Assembly: GCA_021163155.1 (NCBI GenBank)
Contig: JAGGXI010000110.1
Location: 1-5,236 of the forward strand
Length of the DNA: 5,236 nt
Origin: Candidatus Aerophobota bacterium
GTDB taxonomy: Bacteria > Aerophobota > Aerophobia > Aerophobales > JAGGXI01
Direction of reading: 5' to 3'
Shown one piece after another: positions 2,959-5,236 of this stretch. The notes below the pieces were generated by a model, which was not told the origin of the DNA, did no database searches, and saw nothing but the letters and a program-made list of their open reading frames with translations. Position numbers and translations under genes: made by a program. Position 1 is the first letter of the stretch, and every line of letters begins with the position of its first letter.

Positions 2959-5236
2959 CTATCTCAGCACTCCCAAAAGCTTAGCCACGCTATCCTTTTT
3001 CCCTCCCGCCTTAGCGGTAACTTTTAAAATATAAATTCCATTATTTACCTCTTCATTATACATATTTTTACCATACCACTTCCAGCAAATTTCTTCTCCT
3101 GCAGAAGGCACATAACTACGATATTCTTTAATCAGCTCTCCATCAAGACTAAAAATATTAATATTAACCTCTGCCGGTTGAGTTAAAGAATAACAAATAG
3201 TAATGGATAAGGAGGAGCGCAGAACATGAGGGGTGCGAAAGAGAATAGAAATAATTTTATTTGGATTATAATTTATTTTCAATGGCTTTGAAAAATCACT
3301 CTTGTTGCCTGCTCTATCAATGGATTGACCTTTAATACGATTCTCTCCCTTCACAAGAGCTATATCGCTTTTATTGAACTCACCATTTACATCAGCAAAG
3401 GTTTTTCCATTAGAAGTATTATTAATAAATATCTCTACAGAAGCATAAGCCTCTGTCTCTCCGTATATAGTAGCTATGCCTGTAGCAGGATTAAAAAAAG
3501 ATAAGTGAAGATTTGGAGAAGAAGGAGCAATGGTATCATAAACAAAATAAAAATTTGATTCTCGTGCCTCTCCGTCTGTATCTACCATCTTTAAATAAAC
3601 CTTATAAGTATCATCCTTACTATGCCCATCCGCTGAAGGGTCAAAAATAGAGTCTGGATAAAATACAAACTCTGTCTGACTTATCGTTGATGTTCCGGAG
3701 ACATCCTGAGCCTCTTCACCTAACCCCCGAGTTAAAGTGATACTGGAAGAGTTCTCATTAATTTCTATTCCACTGCGCAAATTTACTTTAATATAAATTT
3801 CATCGATTCCGCTATTTACAAAAGCAGTGGGATTATCAGCATCGGTGGAAGAGCTGATATCATAAAGATTCTCTCCATCATATTTTATATAAGTATTGGT
3901 TATGACACCTATAGGGGTAGTATTATCTAAAGTTAAGGTGATAGAGCTGCTTTTCTGGTTGCTTGCAGAATCGGTAGAGGTAACAGGAATAGTATAACTG
4001 TCATCTGCTCTTCCGTTAATAGAACTAATAGTGTAGGTAATAGTATACCAACCTGCTTCATCATCCTCATCTGTATGCCCATCTCCATCATTATCTACAC
4101 TGTCGGATGCTTCATCAACAGAGGTTTCCATCCCTTCCTCATATTGATCATCTATATTGGAGAAATCTGCTGTAAGAGTACAGCCTGCTTGCTGATTGGA
4201 AAGCTGAATAGTTAAGATAATTGTATCCCCATTGGCATAAATACTCTGATTGGAAGTTATGCTTAAAAAACCACTTACCTCACCCATCGCTGTAGCTGAA
4301 GCTTCATTAGTGTTGGTATCAAGATTACCCACCGCATCTTTAGCTTTTACCACATAATAGTAAGTTATTCCATTGCTGGTAGAGGTGTCTGTATAAGCAG
4401 TAGCTGTAGAAGAGGCAGTATAAGTAGGAGAAGAATAATCCTCATCTCCTGAGGAGGTAGCTCTATAGATATTGTATTGAGCTAAATCACTGGAAGAGGA
4501 AGCACTCCAGCTGAGCTTAATACCTCCTCCCTTAATCGCCGTAGCCGTTAAATTAGCAGGAGAAGAGGGAGCAGTGTTGTCCACGGTGACAGTGCCATCG
4601 GTGTTAGTAGTTGTATTCTCACTTAAATTCTTAGCCTGTATTTTGCAGGTATAAGTTTTATCGGAAACCAGCGTTCCACTACTATTTTTCCCATCCCAGG
4701 TCACTGAATAGTGGTCACCGACTACAGTAATACTGGAGGTTAAATCCCTTATTGGGGTTTCTCCATCACAGATGTTAAAAGTCAAGCCTCCTCCGGTGCG
4801 GACAGCCTTAAAAGTGATAGTAGATAAGTCCTTGACTCCATCGCCATTTTCAGGAGAAATAGTGCTGGGAGAAACATTCACCTCGCTAATTTCAGGGTAT
4901 ACCGTTTCTACTTCAACTGTTGCAGTTTGCTGGGAACTATTCTCAGCATTATCCAGGGCAATGACATAAACATTGTAGGTTCCATTGGGGAGGATACCTC
5001 CGTCATCATCCTTTCCATCCCAAATGTAATCTCCTGTAGAAAGAGTTCCATCAGCAGGGGTATAGAGATTTCTTACCATTTCATCACTGGAATCCCTAAT
5101 CTCTATCCTCCCATAGATAGGAGTAGAGCTATCATCTACAATAATGGATATGGTAGTAGTATCGTTTATCCCATCACCGTCGGGAGAAAACTTATCTGTA
5201 CTCAACGAAAGGGTAAGGAAAGGATTAGCGTGGTCA
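2959..5236 (-). CDS. Multidomain secreted/surface protein with FlgD-type Ig and fibronectin III domains, 5' end outside the window
   Basis: The frame is open to the window edge, so the N-terminus and signal peptide are missing; the in-frame TTG at 5205 has no ribosome binding site and cuts into the first domain. Numbering from the first full codon (5233-5235) gives 758 residues. They hold two FlgD-type Ig repeats (about 5-110 and 115-215), each opening with a calcium-loop-like SPDGDGIND or SPENGDGVKD and later carrying WDGKDDDGG or WDGKNSSG. Next comes a fibronectin III domain (about 222-316; LSWSAS, YNIYRAT, YYYVVKAKD), then Ig-like domains (about 318-440, 441-570, 571-657), the first with an acidic insert DNDGDGHTDEDDE (381-393). 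The C-terminal FlgD-like Ig (about 663-758; VNINIFSLDGELIKEY, NGIYILKVTA) ends KKDSVAKLLGVLR. Such tails are common on exported proteins of uncultured bacteria and may act in export or anchoring. No enzymatic domain is visible; the role (adhesion, stalk, envelope scaffold) is unknown. Confidence 0.85.
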   Translation of the reverse strand, partial: DHANPFLTLSLSTDKFSPDGDGINDTTTISIIVDDSSTPIYGRIEIRDSSDEMVRNLYTPADGTLSTGDYIWDGKDDDGGILPNGTYNVYVIALDNAENSSQQTATVEVETVYPEISEVNVSPSTISPENGDGVKDLSTITFKAVRTGGGLTFNICDGETPIRDLTSSITVVGDHYSVTWDGKNSSGTLVSDKTYTCKIQAKNLSENTTTNTDGTVTVDNTAPSSPANLTATAIKGGGIKLSWSASSSSDLAQYNIYRATSSGDEDYSSPTYTASSTATAYTDTSTSNGITYYYVVKAKDAVGNLDTNTNEASATAMGEVSGFLSITSNQSIYANGDTIILTIQLSNQQAGCTLTADFSNIDDQYEEGMETSVDEASDSVDNDGDGHTDEDDEAGWYTITYTISSINGRADDSYTIPVTSTDSASNQKSSSITLTLDNTTPIGVITNTYIKYDGENLYDISSSTDADNPTAFVNSGIDEIYIKVNLRSGIEINENSSSITLTRGLGEEAQDVSGTSTISQTEFVFYPDSIFDPSADGHSKDDTYKVYLKMVDTDGEARESNFYFVYDTIAPSSPNLHLSFFNPATGIATIYGETEAYASVEIFINNTSNGKTFADVNGEFNKSDIALVKGENRIKGQSIDRAGNKSDFSKPLKINYNPNKIISILFRTPHVLRSSLSITICYSLTQPAEVNINIFSLDGELIKEYRSYVPSAGEEICWKWYGKNMYNEEVNNGIYILKVTAKAGGKKDSVAKLLGVLR

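Noticed and set aside
4772-4969. Plus-strand open frame of 65 codons
   Set aside because: It is antisense to the FlgD-type Ig repeats of the surface protein and shows no independent signal.

Overview
The window is AT-rich DNA, apparently from the chromosome of an uncultured Gram-negative (diderm) bacterium. Two genes encode signal-peptide-bearing outer-membrane beta-barrels that end in phenylalanine, and a third encodes a large secreted or surface protein built from FlgD-type Ig and fibronectin folds. That style of surface protein, together with dense short intergenic repeats, is common in metagenome-derived candidate phyla. The sequence alone does not fix the phylum.

All genes lie on the minus strand. 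In transcription order they are: (1) a multidomain surface protein, 5236-2959, whose 5' end lies outside the window; (2) a 303 bp repeat-filled leader region, 2958-2656; (3) a small 8-strand-type outer-membrane barrel, 2655-2014; (4) a REP-like inverted pair, 1976-1918; (5) a hicB-hicA toxin-antitoxin pair, 1864-1485, in which the 59-residue toxin overlaps the antitoxin by 4 nt; (6) an omptin-family outer-membrane protease, 1414-413, with all four catalytic residues in place; (7) a gene-free end, 412-1, holding a large imperfect inverted repeat and further REP-like hairpins.

The most notable content is the omptin homologue and the organised non-coding DNA. At least six hairpins share the layout GTAG + stem-loop. 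Their stems differ between copies but stay paired, and some copies form head-to-head pairs, as REP/BIME elements do. Separately, an 8-nt unit (AGGATTAR on the minus strand) occurs 13 times in front of the small barrel gene and twice in front of the omptin gene, at nearly the same distance from each start codon.

The three large genes all act at the cell surface. No operon joins them, since the gaps are filled with repeats. A functional link between the protease and the surface protein is only a hypothesis.
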